Source of the DNA: JAIOYV01 sp964388245
GTDB taxonomy: Bacteria; Bacteroidota; Bacteroidia; Bacteroidales; M50B96
DNA: 64,000 nucleotides
Direction: 5' to 3'
Assembly: GCA_964388245.1 (NCBI GenBank)
Contig: CAYLZH010000001.1
Location: forward strand, 1-64,000
Positions 46,985 to 55,865 of this stretch are shown here, in pieces. The notes below the pieces were generated by a model. The model was not told the origin of the DNA, searched no databases, and worked only from the letters and a program-made list of their open reading frames with translations. Position 1 is the stretch's first letter. Each line of letters starts with the position of its first letter. The position numbers and the translations under genes were made by a program.

Positions 46985-47227
46985 ATGAAATATGAATTAT
47001 ACAAGGAAGTAGTCTTACTAAAAGACATTCCTGAAAAAAAATTAAAAAAGGGAGATGTTGCAACTATTGTGGAATACCATCCATCAAAAACATCCAGCGA
47101 TGGATATACCTTGGAGGTATTCAATACAATTGGAGATACGATAGCGGTATTGTCAGTGTCCGAAGCAGAAATCGAAACATTAAAGAAAAGTGAGGTCTTT
47201 AGTGTACGTCCTTTAGAAGTGGCATAA
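46985..47227 (+). CDS. DUF4926-like small protein
   Basis: 80 residues, compact beta-rich. It has the DUF4926 pattern: an opening strand LYKEVVLLKDIPEKKLKKGDVA, then VEYHPS, DGYTLEVF and a final VRPLEVA. DUF4926 proteins commonly accompany DUF6883 and may act as immunity or antitoxin partners. This is inference. Co-transcribed with the upstream gene. Confidence 0.65.
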   Translation: MKYELYKEVVLLKDIPEKKLKKGDVATIVEYHPSKTSSDGYTLEVFNTIGDTIAVLSVSEAEIETLKKSEVFSVRPLEVA

Positions 47228-47267
47228 TATCTTTTTTCAACACTGCACCATGGATCCTTTCATTGAT

Positions 47268-47304
47268 AAACCACGAGTGAGAACACTCGCGGCAGCGCGG
47301 GGGA
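47268..47304 (+). repeat. REP-like palindromic element, copy B
   Basis: AAACCACGAGTGAGAACACT then CGCGGCAGCGCGGGGGA. CGAGTG and CACTCG form a perfect 6-bp stem with an AGAA loop. Its 3' end directly abuts the duplicated ATPase tail starting at 47303. Confidence 0.65.
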
Positions 47305-47512
47305 CAGCGAGACCAATATACTTAAGTTCCGCGAGCTCATCGGCAAGCAGACAGAAAAGGACAGCCTACGCTGGAACGAAATAAAAGACACCTTTATGCA
47401 ACACCAAAAAAGCAAAATGTACGGCGGCGATGCTGTTGGAAGAGTTGTTGCAGAAATGGAAAGTTTAAATGTAGGGTTGGAAGGTATTGCAAAAGTGATT
47501 GGGGGGAGGTAG
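47303..47512 (+). pseudogene. Orphan 3' tail copy of the AAA+ ATPase gene
   Basis: 69 codons plus stop, homologous over the full length to the last 69 codons of the ATPase (46299-46508), with 62 of 69 residues identical and many synonymous changes. There is no start codon or upstream sequence of the gene; homology begins abruptly at REP copy B. The tail is diverged, so it is not a fresh tandem copy. It is probably a remnant of a displaced or second ATPase allele. After the stop, neither copy shares further sequence. Confidence 0.85.
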
Positions 47513-47632
47513 AAGTTAGATAAAGGCATGAATTACAAATTCGGGCCTTGGGGGGAGGAAGGAATGACATAAATGTGATAGTAGTCTGCTGAGAATGCAA
47601 TTATATTCGCACAATATAAAATTGGAATTTAT

Positions 47633-48199
47633 ATGAAAAATGCGTTTGTCATTGTTACATTTTGGTTAGCAAGCTATTCATCTTTTGGACATCCTTTGAT
47701 ATTACGAAGCCTTGTCTTTTCCTATGTTTCAGAAATAGGCAATGAGAAATTAATCAACTCTTATCAACTTGATTTGGTAAGCGAGTGTGTGTTTTATTGT
47801 ACCTACCATGTATATTATTCAATTGGTGCTAATTGCAAATACTCTGACAATTTTAAATCTATTGGAATGTCTTATACAGCTGTACCCAGATTCTTTAATG
47901 GATTTGGGTCAGGTTGGAACTCAAATTACGAACCTCTATTAAGTATAAAATCCTCTGTAATAATTGATAAAGTAGATAAATCAATATCACTATCTTCTGA
48001 TTTTGGAGTTGGTGCTATTGCTTTTTACGAAATAAAAAATGTACATGTATATGTAAAATTATTATACAACTACCAGTTACCTGCTAAATCATATTTAAGG
48101 ATGAATCAGCATTTTATTTCGTTCTCAGTAGGATCAAATTTTGGTTTTGTCCTCGACCACAGACATGGGTTTAGACACCGTTTTTTATTTAGACATTGA
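47633..48199 (+). CDS. Hypothetical exported protein
   Basis: 188 residues with a probable signal peptide (MKNAFVIVTFWLASYSSFG). The mature part has alternating aromatic and hydrophobic residues like a small outer-membrane barrel or lipocalin-type fold, ending in an unusual HRHGFRHRFLFRH tail. I do not recognise the family. It is flanked by the ATPase tail remnant and REP copy C, so it may be part of the same variable insert. Confidence 0.5.
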   Translation: MKNAFVIVTFWLASYSSFGHPLILRSLVFSYVSEIGNEKLINSYQLDLVSECVFYCTYHVYYSIGANCKYSDNFKSIGMSYTAVPRFFNGFGSGWNSNYEPLLSIKSSVIIDKVDKSISLSSDFGVGAIAFYEIKNVHVYVKLLYNYQLPAKSYLRMNQHFISFSVGSNFGFVLDHRHGFRHRFLFRH

Positions 48200-48220
48200 T
48201 CTATCTCCAGGGCAGTTTTG

Positions 48221-48260
48221 TCCCCCATGCTGCCGCGCGTGTCCTCACGCGTGGTTCGGG
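48221..48260 (-). repeat. REP-like palindromic element, copy C (inverted)
   Basis: On the minus strand it reads AACCACGCGTGAGGACACGC then GCGGCAGCATGGGGGA. CGCGTG and CACGCG form a perfect 6-bp stem. Relative to copy B, two stem positions changed together (A to C and T to G), keeping pairing. Opposite in orientation to copies A and B. Confidence 0.65.
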
Positions 48261-48353
48261 AAAGTTACACGAAGTGCTACACAAAGTTGCACGAATAAAA
48301 AAAATAGGATTTCAGTTAACAGGATCTACTTCAACAAATTAAATAATCATACA

Positions 48354-49409
48354 TCACTTGCCGGCCATGTCCTTTCCATAAGTAAGGGTGATTTTGCGGG
48401 TTATTTTGCCATCGCCTTTTATTGATTTGAATTCAGTGAGGAGCTCTTCATCATAGGTATATTTCTGTTGCCAGGTTTGCTTCCCCTTTTTGAATCCGGT
48501 TCGGGATAAGACTAATTCTCCATCATAGGTGTACAGATATTTATACTTTTCCCTGCCTTTTTTATTATAGCCTATCGATGTAAGTTGTTTGCTGTAACTT
48601 CCATCGAATGTAGATTCCCAAAGAAGTCGGTCGTTGCCATCGTAACTTTTTCGTTCAACAATTGAAGTGTCAGCAGCATTATACTTTGTTACATATTTCC
48701 TGATGTGCCCTTTTTCATCGAACGATTGATATACCTTAATCAAGTAATCCTTCGATGACTCGTCCCATTGGCAAACCTGGGTTTCGTTTTTACGCTTCTC
48801 GAGAACTTCACCCTCACTCTTGCATTCATACGACCATATCTTCTTTACTTTCCCACGGCGATTATATAAGGTAGTCCGTTTAAGCTCATCCTTTTTAAAA
48901 TATTCATATGCCCACTTGTGAGAAATTTTCCCGTCCGAATCAAACCAGGTATAGGTTGCTAATGTACTATCAGGATTATATACCCATTCTTGGTGATGAA
49001 CGACCATACCTTTCGAATTGATTTTCTTTTTCTCCCCAATCTTACCGATAGCATTATACTTCATCAATATGGTTTGATTGAGCTTTTCTTTTTTATACTT
49101 TTTAGCCTCCACAACACGTCCGTCTTCATTATATTGAAACTCGAACATGGGTTTGCTTACACCATCTTTGTTGAATTTTGATAAACAGATCAACGATCCA
49201 TTATCGTTATATTCTTTAGTGTATCGCTTTATTTTCCCACGTTTAAGTACTACCTTGAAATTGATTTGGTCAACCAGAGTAGTTGGTTCATATGCCAGGG
49301 GAGTATGTTTCGATTGGGAAAACTCCCAACCTAAGGTGTAATTGCATTGGGCAAAAGAATTAGTTACTATCAACACAATGCTAATATGAAATAGGAATAC
49401 ACTTTTCAT
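48354..49409 (-). CDS. Secreted YD-repeat-like protein
   Basis: 351 residues with a signal peptide (to ...TNSFAQ). The rest is a series of short strand-turn units (YNDNGSL, YNEDGRV, YNAIGKI, DSDGKI, YNRRGKV, YNKKGRE, YTYDGEL) like the repeats of the cytoplasmic protein at 16709-17557. No toxin or RHS core domain, and no T9SS tail. Highly basic. Function unknown; surface beta-strand sheet is plausible. The window holds two of these short forms. Confidence 0.6.
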   Translation of the reverse strand: MKSVFLFHISIVLIVTNSFAQCNYTLGWEFSQSKHTPLAYEPTTLVDQINFKVVLKRGKIKRYTKEYNDNGSLICLSKFNKDGVSKPMFEFQYNEDGRVVEAKKYKKEKLNQTILMKYNAIGKIGEKKKINSKGMVVHHQEWVYNPDSTLATYTWFDSDGKISHKWAYEYFKKDELKRTTLYNRRGKVKKIWSYECKSEGEVLEKRKNETQVCQWDESSKDYLIKVYQSFDEKGHIRKYVTKYNAADTSIVERKSYDGNDRLLWESTFDGSYSKQLTSIGYNKKGREKYKYLYTYDGELVLSRTGFKKGKQTWQQKYTYDEELLTEFKSIKGDGKITRKITLTYGKDMAGK

Positions 49410-49855
49410 GTCAGTTTAATTAGCTTTTATTTTCGTGTTAAAGATAATTGATACTATGTGAAATTAACCTTAATGCAAAGAAGAATTAAGCCTGTTCGTG
49501 TGGTTGCAGCAGCGGGGGTGTTTGCTGGCTATGCATTGAATTCGATGCATGTATTTTGTCATTATTACCGTCGGGGGGGTACTATAGGCGTCAAAGGTTG
49601 AAGATGAAAATACGCATATGCCAGCGCCAATTGCTGAAAAACTTTGTGTAACTCTTTGCCTTCTCTGTGTCGCTTTGTGAAATAGCTTGTATGTACAACT
49701 CGACTTTAGATTTAGCTATATCTCATTGGTACACTAAAGATCACAGGGGATCATAGAGTAGTTGTGATATTTATTGCTTGTGGAGGCTATACGGTACCAA
49801 TGTATAAATCTGTATCAGTGTGGGGATTAAATCAATGTTAATAAATAGCAGCTAT
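49410..49855. other. Intergenic region with decayed repeats
   Basis: No gene is supported in these ~445 bases. They hold a possible degenerate REP-like stretch (near 49495-49525) and CTTTGTG/TTCTCTGTGTCGC words like those before the ATPase gene. A G-rich run (GGGGGGG) lies near 49575. Confidence 0.5.
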
Positions 49856-51202
49856 CTAACTACTATACCTGATCCATTTCCATAACTCCTTGTAGTTGAC
49901 TTTTTTGCCGTACATTAATATGCCGGTTCGGTATACTTTTGAAGCTACCCAGGTTGTAAAAATAAAGGTAACAATCAGCAATCCCATCGATAAGAAGAGC
50001 TCCCACAAGGGTACTTCGAAAGGTATTCGTGCCAGCATTACAATGGGCGATGTAAAGGGTATAATCGAAAACCAAAAGGCTAAGGCTCCATCAGGATTTT
50101 GAATGGCATTGATCATTACAAGCAATGCGATGACCAATGGTATGGTTATAGGCATCATAAACTGTTGGGTATCGGTTTCACTGTCAACTGCCGATCCAAT
50201 AGCTGCAAAAAGTGAGGCATACAATAAATATCCTCCGAGGAAAAAGAACAAAAAGGATAAAACTACACCGATGAAATTTATTGAGTTTAGTGTTGAATCG
50301 ATTAACTGCTGGATATCGTTTCCTTCTACAGCAATGGTGCTTATATCCATTTCCTTTGCTATCCCCTGGGTCGACATAACATCCATTGCGGAATCCTGTT
50401 GGATTAATTTATCGGGACTATAGTCGGGGCCAAAGATAGATATCCCAAGCCATACAAATAAAGCGATCAGGATTACCCAGGCTAAAATTTGAGTAAGACC
50501 AACAAATGCAATCCCGACAATTTTCCCTAACATTAACTGAAAAGGTTTCACCGATGAAATTATTACTTCGACTATCCGGCTTGTTTTTTCTTCGATTACA
50601 CCACGCATAACCTGGGCGCCGTAGATAAAAATGAACATGTAAATAAGGAATCCGGCAATGTAGCCAAGCCCCATTGTAATACCGGTATTGCTTTTTACTT
50701 CTTTGCCATCATCTGTCCATTTTATGGTATCGACATTGAGTCTTACTTTCAGGCTTTCGAGCAGTTCGCGGCTTATCCCTTCGTCAACAATATTTTTATC
50801 TTCGAGGTAGGTCTCGATTGAATTTTCGATATACATTATTACTGCCTGGCTTGGCTGTTTTTCAGAGTACAACTGTATCTTTTTTGAATTTACAACATTC
50901 GAAGGGATGTACAAGATCGAATAATATTCGCCTGATCCATAGGCATCACGTGCATCATTCAGTGTTTTTCCCGACAGTAGTTCAAATTTTATTATGTCAG
51001 TATTCCTAAGCGATTCGAATACTACCATCGACTCATCAATAATACCTATGTTTTTTTCTTCGGTATCTTCAGCAAAAATCAGGTAAACATATCCTACAAT
51101 AAATGCAGCCATAATGAGTGGCGACAGCAGGGTCATTATTATAAAGCTCCGTTTGCGGACCCGGCTCAGATATTCTCGTTTTAAGACTATGGAGGTCTTC
51201 AT
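49856..51202 (-). CDS. ABC-2 type transporter permease (NatB-like)
   Basis: 448 residues. An N-terminal basic segment and first membrane helix are followed by a large extracytoplasmic domain (about 45-175) and then five or six clustered helices, the ABC2_membrane_3 layout. KTSRIVEVIISSVKP is the coupling motif after TM2. Lies 17 bp after the ATP-binding gene, forming an exporter of unknown substrate (sodium or a small molecule in the NatAB family). Confidence 0.85.
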   Translation of the reverse strand: MKTSIVLKREYLSRVRKRSFIIMTLLSPLIMAAFIVGYVYLIFAEDTEEKNIGIIDESMVVFESLRNTDIIKFELLSGKTLNDARDAYGSGEYYSILYIPSNVVNSKKIQLYSEKQPSQAVIMYIENSIETYLEDKNIVDEGISRELLESLKVRLNVDTIKWTDDGKEVKSNTGITMGLGYIAGFLIYMFIFIYGAQVMRGVIEEKTSRIVEVIISSVKPFQLMLGKIVGIAFVGLTQILAWVILIALFVWLGISIFGPDYSPDKLIQQDSAMDVMSTQGIAKEMDISTIAVEGNDIQQLIDSTLNSINFIGVVLSFLFFFLGGYLLYASLFAAIGSAVDSETDTQQFMMPITIPLVIALLVMINAIQNPDGALAFWFSIIPFTSPIVMLARIPFEVPLWELFLSMGLLIVTFIFTTWVASKVYRTGILMYGKKVNYKELWKWIRYSS

Positions 51203-51219
51203 CTTTTCTTTGATCTTTT

Positions 51220-52155
51220 CTACAATAATTCGTTTCCGGTGTTGGTTTCTTCAACAACCTTAATAAAAATGTCATTCATCGAAGGAATTATTTCATTAAA
51301 GCCAATTATATTCCCTAAGGGCAACAGCATTGATATTAGTTCATTCGTTGTAAGGTGTTTCAGCAGTCTTACTTTGATCGAATGGATATCTTCTTCCTGT
51401 GCGGCTGCAACAATTTCGTATTCGGCCGATAGGGTTGCCTGTAGTTTATTAAACTGCCCAAGAAATTTCACCTCATAGGTGTTCGATTTATAATCATCCC
51501 TTATTTTATCGATGCGTCCGTCCATTATCACTTTCGATTTGTTGATCAGGCTGATATTATCGCACAGTTCTTCAACTGATTCCATGTTATGGGTCGAAAA
51601 AATAATTGTGGCCCCTTCATCTCTTAAAGCCAGGATTTCCTTTTTCAGGATATTTGCATTGATGGGATCGAATCCGCTAAAGGGTTCATCAAAAATAAGT
51701 AGTTGAGGCTTGTGCAAAACGGTAACTATAAATTGTACTTTCTGTTGCATACCTTTCGAAAGCTCTTCGACCTTTTTATCCCACCAGGCTTGTATTTCAA
51801 ATTTTTCGAACCAGTATTTAAGCCTTTTAAGGGCATCGTTTTTTGATAATCCTTTGAGCCTGGCCAGGTAGAGTGCCTGCTCTCCCACTTTCATTTTTTT
51901 ATATAAACCCCTTTCTTCGGGCAGGTAGCCAATTTGTGCTATATGATGGGGTTTTAGTTGTTTCCGGTTAAAAAACAATTCACCGGTGTCGGGGGCAAAA
52001 ATCTGGTTAATTATCCGGATTAATGTTGTTTTGCCGGCGCCATTGGGTCCAAGCAATCCATAGATGCTTCCCTGGGGAACAATCATGTTGACATTGTTGA
52101 GGGCGACATGATTGGCGAAGCTTTTATATATATTTTCTGCTTTAAATAATTCCAT
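51220..52155 (-). CDS. ABC transporter ATP-binding protein (NatA-like, DUF4162 tail)
   Basis: 311 residues. Walker A GPNGAGKTT (36-44), a signature LSKGMQQK (132-139) in place of LSGGQ, as usual in this subfamily, Walker B LLIFDEP (152-158) and the H-loop STHNM. A C-terminal DUF4162-like domain follows. Pairs with the downstream permease. 114 bp separate it from dnaJ. Confidence 0.9.
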   Translation of the reverse strand: MELFKAENIYKSFANHVALNNVNMIVPQGSIYGLLGPNGAGKTTLIRIINQIFAPDTGELFFNRKQLKPHHIAQIGYLPEERGLYKKMKVGEQALYLARLKGLSKNDALKRLKYWFEKFEIQAWWDKKVEELSKGMQQKVQFIVTVLHKPQLLIFDEPFSGFDPINANILKKEILALRDEGATIIFSTHNMESVEELCDNISLINKSKVIMDGRIDKIRDDYKSNTYEVKFLGQFNKLQATLSAEYEIVAAAQEEDIHSIKVRLLKHLTTNELISMLLPLGNIIGFNEIIPSMNDIFIKVVEETNTGNELL

Positions 52156-52269
52156 TCATTCAGAAATTAAGGCGTGAAGATAATTATTTTATGCTGATGG
52201 AAAAAGTGGAATTTCAAGCAAATACGGGTTTCGGATGATTGTTCGTTTAGCAAACATGAATTAGGCAGG

Positions 52270-53412
52270 TTAGAAAAAATCTTTCACTTTATTGAAGAAA
52301 CCTTTTTCATGTTGGCCTGGTACAGGTCTGAAATTTTCGGAACTTTGTAATTGTTCCAAAAGTCGTTTTTCATCACGATTTAAATTCTTCGGAACCCATA
52401 CATTGATATTTACCATTAGATCGCCCCTTCCGTAGCCATTTACATCAGGGATGCCCTTACCTCGCAGCCGGAGGACTTTCCCGGGCTGGGTTCCGGGTTC
52501 AATTTTAACTTTAACTTTTCCATCTATTGTTGGGATCTCGACAGGTATTCCGAGTGCAGCTTCTGGAAAACTAATAAACAAATTATAGTGAAGGTCGTTT
52601 TCTTCCCTGATCAGTTCGGGGTGCGATTCCTCAGAAATGTATACCAGCAGGTCTCCGTTGATACCTCCTCTTCGTGCTGCGTTTCCTTTACCACTTACTG
52701 ATAATTGCATTCCTTCTGCTACACCAGCCGGAATGTTGATACTGATAACTTCGCTGTCCTGGACGATTCCTTCGCCATAACATTCGGTGCATTTATTTAC
52801 TACAATTTTTCCTTCGCCGTTACAACTCGGACAGGTCGATGTTGTTTGCATTTGACCCAACAGCGTATTTGTTACTCTTGTTACCTGTCCTGATCCACGA
52901 CATGTTGAACAGTTTGAATGGCCCGATCCGCGCTTGGCTCCACTACCTGAACAGGCTTTGCAGCTAACATATTTCTTGACTTTTATTTTTTTCTCAACAC
53001 CTTCGGCTACTTCTTTCAGGTTAAGTTTAACTTTTACCCGTAAATTTGATCCTTTGTTTACCCGTTGTTGCTGACGTCCACCACCGAATCCACCAAATCC
53101 ACTGAAATGTCCGCCAAAAATATCTCCGAAATGCGAAAAGATATCATCCATCGACATACCACCACCGAAACCACCTCCGGCAGCACCACCTAATCCTGCA
53201 TGGCCAAACTGGTCGTACCTCGAACGTTTTGAGTCGTCGCTTAAAACTTCGTAGGCTTCTGCTGCTTCCTTGAATTTTTCCTCAGCTTCAGTGTTTCCCG
53301 GATTTTTATCAGGATGGTATTTTATTGCCTGTTTACGATATGCTTTTTTAATTTCATCCTTCGGTGCTCCTTTTGCAACACCAAGTACTTCGTAATAGTC
53401 TCTCTTCGCCAT
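52270..53412 (-). CDS. dnaJ: Molecular chaperone DnaJ
   Basis: 380 residues, the full type I layout: J domain with HPD (YHPDKNPG), Gly/Phe-rich region (residues ~70-105), four CxxCxGxG zinc repeats (CKACSGSG, CSTCRGSG, CPSCNGEG, CTECYGEG), and the C-terminal substrate-binding domains. Stimulates DnaK and presents unfolded proteins. It follows grpE by 49 bp in one operon. Confidence 0.97.
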   Translation of the reverse strand: MAKRDYYEVLGVAKGAPKDEIKKAYRKQAIKYHPDKNPGNTEAEEKFKEAAEAYEVLSDDSKRSRYDQFGHAGLGGAAGGGFGGGMSMDDIFSHFGDIFGGHFSGFGGFGGGRQQQRVNKGSNLRVKVKLNLKEVAEGVEKKIKVKKYVSCKACSGSGAKRGSGHSNCSTCRGSGQVTRVTNTLLGQMQTTSTCPSCNGEGKIVVNKCTECYGEGIVQDSEVISINIPAGVAEGMQLSVSGKGNAARRGGINGDLLVYISEESHPELIREENDLHYNLFISFPEAALGIPVEIPTIDGKVKVKIEPGTQPGKVLRLRGKGIPDVNGYGRGDLMVNINVWVPKNLNRDEKRLLEQLQSSENFRPVPGQHEKGFFNKVKDFF

Positions 53413-53461
53413 ATTATTTCTTTACATCGTTTTTTTCCGGGTATAAATATATTGTTCTTGC

Positions 53462-54133
53462 CTATTCTCCTATTACTACTTTTGAGAATCTGATGACTTT
53501 ATCGTGTAGTTTATATCCTTTTTCTACTACATCAACCACTTTGCCTTTGAGTTTTTTCTTGGGTGCAGGAATTTTTGTGAGTGCCTCGTGTACGTCGGTA
53601 TCGAAGTCTTCATGCATTGCGTTAATTTCGGCTACTCCCTGCTGGGTAAGAAATTCCTTAAATTTATTGTATATAAGATTAATTCCGTCGAGAATTGCGT
53701 TGCAATCGTTCGCATCTTTCATCGATACCATTGCCCTTTCGAAATCATCGATTACCGGAAGAACTTTCAAGATAATTTCCTCGCCTGCAGTTTTGGTCAT
53801 ATCCATTTTTTCCTTTAGTGTGCGTCGGCGGTAGTTGTCGAATTCAGCCAAAAGGCGAATATACTTATCTTTCGAATCAGCCAGCTCGCTGAGTAAGCGT
53901 TCCAGTTCATCTTCGCGCGATGGTTGTTCTTCTTCAGGAATTGATTCTTGCTTTTTTGTTTTCTGATCAGATTCCATTTTCTCTGGTTCATCAGGTTGGT
54001 CGTCTTCCTTATTTTGCTCTTCATCAGAAGTCTTTTCTTCCTTTATATCAGATTCCTGCGTCTCCTGGTTTATGCCATTCTGGTTATTATCTTCATTATC
54101 CGATACCTTTTCAGAAATGTCTTTTTTGCTCAT
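53462..54133 (-). CDS. grpE: Nucleotide exchange factor GrpE
   Basis: 223 residues. An unusually long acidic, Gln/Glu/Lys-rich, disordered N-terminus (~85 residues) precedes the GrpE core: the long coiled coil (ADSKDKYIRLLAEFDNYRRR), then DDFERAM and the C-terminal beta-wing. It releases ADP from DnaK. The frame is open to a TTG at 54142; the ATG at 54133 is preferred. dnaK and hrcA are not in the window. Confidence 0.95.
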   Translation of the reverse strand: MSKKDISEKVSDNEDNNQNGINQETQESDIKEEKTSDEEQNKEDDQPDEPEKMESDQKTKKQESIPEEEQPSREDELERLLSELADSKDKYIRLLAEFDNYRRRTLKEKMDMTKTAGEEIILKVLPVIDDFERAMVSMKDANDCNAILDGINLIYNKFKEFLTQQGVAEINAMHEDFDTDVHEALTKIPAPKKKLKGKVVDVVEKGYKLHDKVIRFSKVVIGE

Positions 54134-54241
54134 CTCAATCAAATTAAGGGTTTTACATTGTGGCTGCCCCCCGACAAAATTTTTGCCATCTGTTTTATCA
54201 GGACATTATGGCACAAATTTGCAGGTTGGCATAGTTCAATA

Positions 54242-54287
54242 TGACACAGAGGGTGTCCAATTTAGTAAAATCGAACACCCCCTGTCA
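54242..54287. repeat. Inverted repeat between tlpA-like and grpE genes
   Basis: TGACA...GGGTGT at 54242-54256 pairs with ACACCC...TGTCA at 54275-54287, with one mismatch and a 2-nt bulge. There is no clear T-run on either strand, so it could be a weak terminator for the thioredoxin gene or an operator ahead of grpE. Confidence 0.4.
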
Positions 54288-54310
54288 AATAATCAGTAAA
54301 ACTAATATTC

Positions 54311-54871
54311 TTAACGTCTCTTTTTCAGCAAGCTCTCAAGTGTAACATGAAGTCGCTGGCCCCGAAGGTTTTTCTCAATAATCACCCCGTTGCCATCAAT
54401 AAGTACGTTCGACGGAATGCTACTGATTTTATACATGGCTGCTGCTTCTGATCTCCATTGTTTTAGATCGCTAACATGATAATCCCATGATAATTTATCT
54501 TTTTTTATAGCTTCGATCCATCGGTTTTTATCACGGTCGAGCGATACACCATATATTGTAAATCCATCACCATTTTTGAAATCCTTGTTTTTGTACTCCT
54601 GATAAGCAGAAACAACATTTGGATTTTCCCTTCTGCAAGGTCCGCACCATGATGCCCAAAAATCGATTAACACCATTTTTCCACGCAAATCGGAAAGTTT
54701 TAAGATTTTTCCATCGGGCGATGCAAAGGCGAGTTCAGGAGCCTGGTCACCAATTTTTAATCCAACGTTTGGATCTCCCTGAGAACCGGATTTGGAATAA
54801 TCGGAAAAAATGAATCCCGAGACCACAACCGTAGTCAGAATCAACAATGCAAGAACTTTTACTTTACTCAT
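54311..54871 (-). CDS. TlpA-like thioredoxin-fold protein
   Basis: 186 residues. An N-terminal hydrophobic segment (about 4-23) anchors or exports it. The redox motif is WASWCGPCRRE (Cys76, Cys79), followed by the cis-Pro region SSIPSNVLID. The domain is of the TlpA/AhpC-TSA type, acting as a periplasmic thiol-disulfide reductase. The partner is unknown; the neighbouring heat-shock genes suggest only shared location. Confidence 0.88.
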   Translation of the reverse strand: MSKVKVLALLILTTVVVSGFIFSDYSKSGSQGDPNVGLKIGDQAPELAFASPDGKILKLSDLRGKMVLIDFWASWCGPCRRENPNVVSAYQEYKNKDFKNGDGFTIYGVSLDRDKNRWIEAIKKDKLSWDYHVSDLKQWRSEAAAMYKISSIPSNVLIDGNGVIIEKNLRGQRLHVTLESLLKKRR

Positions 54872-55009
54872 TTTTCAACTTTTTTTTGTGCCTCAAAAAT
54901 ATTTAAAACTATTGAGTAAACAACAAACATGGAATTAAATTGTTTTGAAAGCTTTTGATGACTGCAAATTTTTAACAATTTGGTACATTAGCCGGATATT
55001 TTTTTCAGG

Positions 55010-55792
55010 ATGCAAAAGTTTCAGCCGGTTCATATTACATTTAGTTTCTTAGGTGGACTTGTTTTACTTTTCATCGTTGCACCGCTTGTAGGGCTTGTTT
55101 TTGCCACTCCACTCGAAGACTTGTTCGAAACCGCTTACGACAAGGAGGTTACAGACAGCATTGTTCTAACCTTGAGTACTTCATTTGTTGCAACATTGGT
55201 GTTTGCCATTGCAGCCATACCGTTTTCGTACATATTGGCACGAAAGGATTTTCCATTGAAGAAATTGGTTGCCGGGATTATTGATATTCCTATTGTAATA
55301 CCTCATTCGGCTGCAGGGATTGCTGTATTAGGTTTTATAGCCCGCGATTCTGTTCTTGGAAGCATGGCCGATAAAATAGGGCTTAACTTTGTTGGTCATC
55401 CGCTTGGAATTGGCATGGCAATGGCCTTTGTAAGTATTCCTTTTTTAATAAATGCTGCACGCGATGGATTTGAATTAGTTCCTGAACGGCTTGAAAAAGC
55501 TGCAATGAATCTGGGTGCATCGCATATCCGTGTGTTTTTTACTATCTCGTTGCCTCTGGCCTGGCGCTCGGTTGTTACCGGCCTGATAATGATGTTTGCC
55601 AGGGGGATGAGTGAATTTGGCGCAGTAGTTATTGTTGCCTATCATCCGATAATTACACCAGTTTTAATTTACGAGCGATTTGGAGCTTTTGGATTAAAAT
55701 ATGCCCGCCCTGTAGCTGTTTTATTCATCGTTGTATGTCTTGTGTTTTTTGTATTATTACGATGGCTGGCCGATCCATCGAGGAGAAAATAA
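55010..55792 (+). CDS. Molybdate/tungstate-type ABC transporter permease (WtpB-like), orphan
   Basis: 260 residues, five to six helices. The EAA loop is LEKAAMNLGASHIRVFF, followed by SLPLAWRSVVTGL and FARGMSEFGAV, typical of ModB/WtpB. The matching binding protein and ATPase genes are not adjacent in this window. A TrmO-like gene follows at 74 bp. The expected function is oxyanion import, provided partners are encoded elsewhere. Confidence 0.82.
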   Translation: MQKFQPVHITFSFLGGLVLLFIVAPLVGLVFATPLEDLFETAYDKEVTDSIVLTLSTSFVATLVFAIAAIPFSYILARKDFPLKKLVAGIIDIPIVIPHSAAGIAVLGFIARDSVLGSMADKIGLNFVGHPLGIGMAMAFVSIPFLINAARDGFELVPERLEKAAMNLGASHIRVFFTISLPLAWRSVVTGLIMMFARGMSEFGAVVIVAYHPIITPVLIYERFGAFGLKYARPVAVLFIVVCLVFFVLLRWLADPSRRK

Positions 55793-55865
55793 TTTTTCAG
55801 AAAAAGCAAGATTGGGCAACTTATTTTAATGTATATCGATTTTTTTTGAAGAAAATCAAATTACC

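Noticed and set aside
49495..49525. Possible fourth REP-like copy
   Set aside because: Only the GCAGC and GGGGG words are shared; the stem is lost, so it is not counted.
53364..53834. 156-residue plus-strand frame across grpE and the dnaJ start
   Set aside because: It lies antisense to two certain genes and its Ser/Phe-rich composition is that of a shadow frame.
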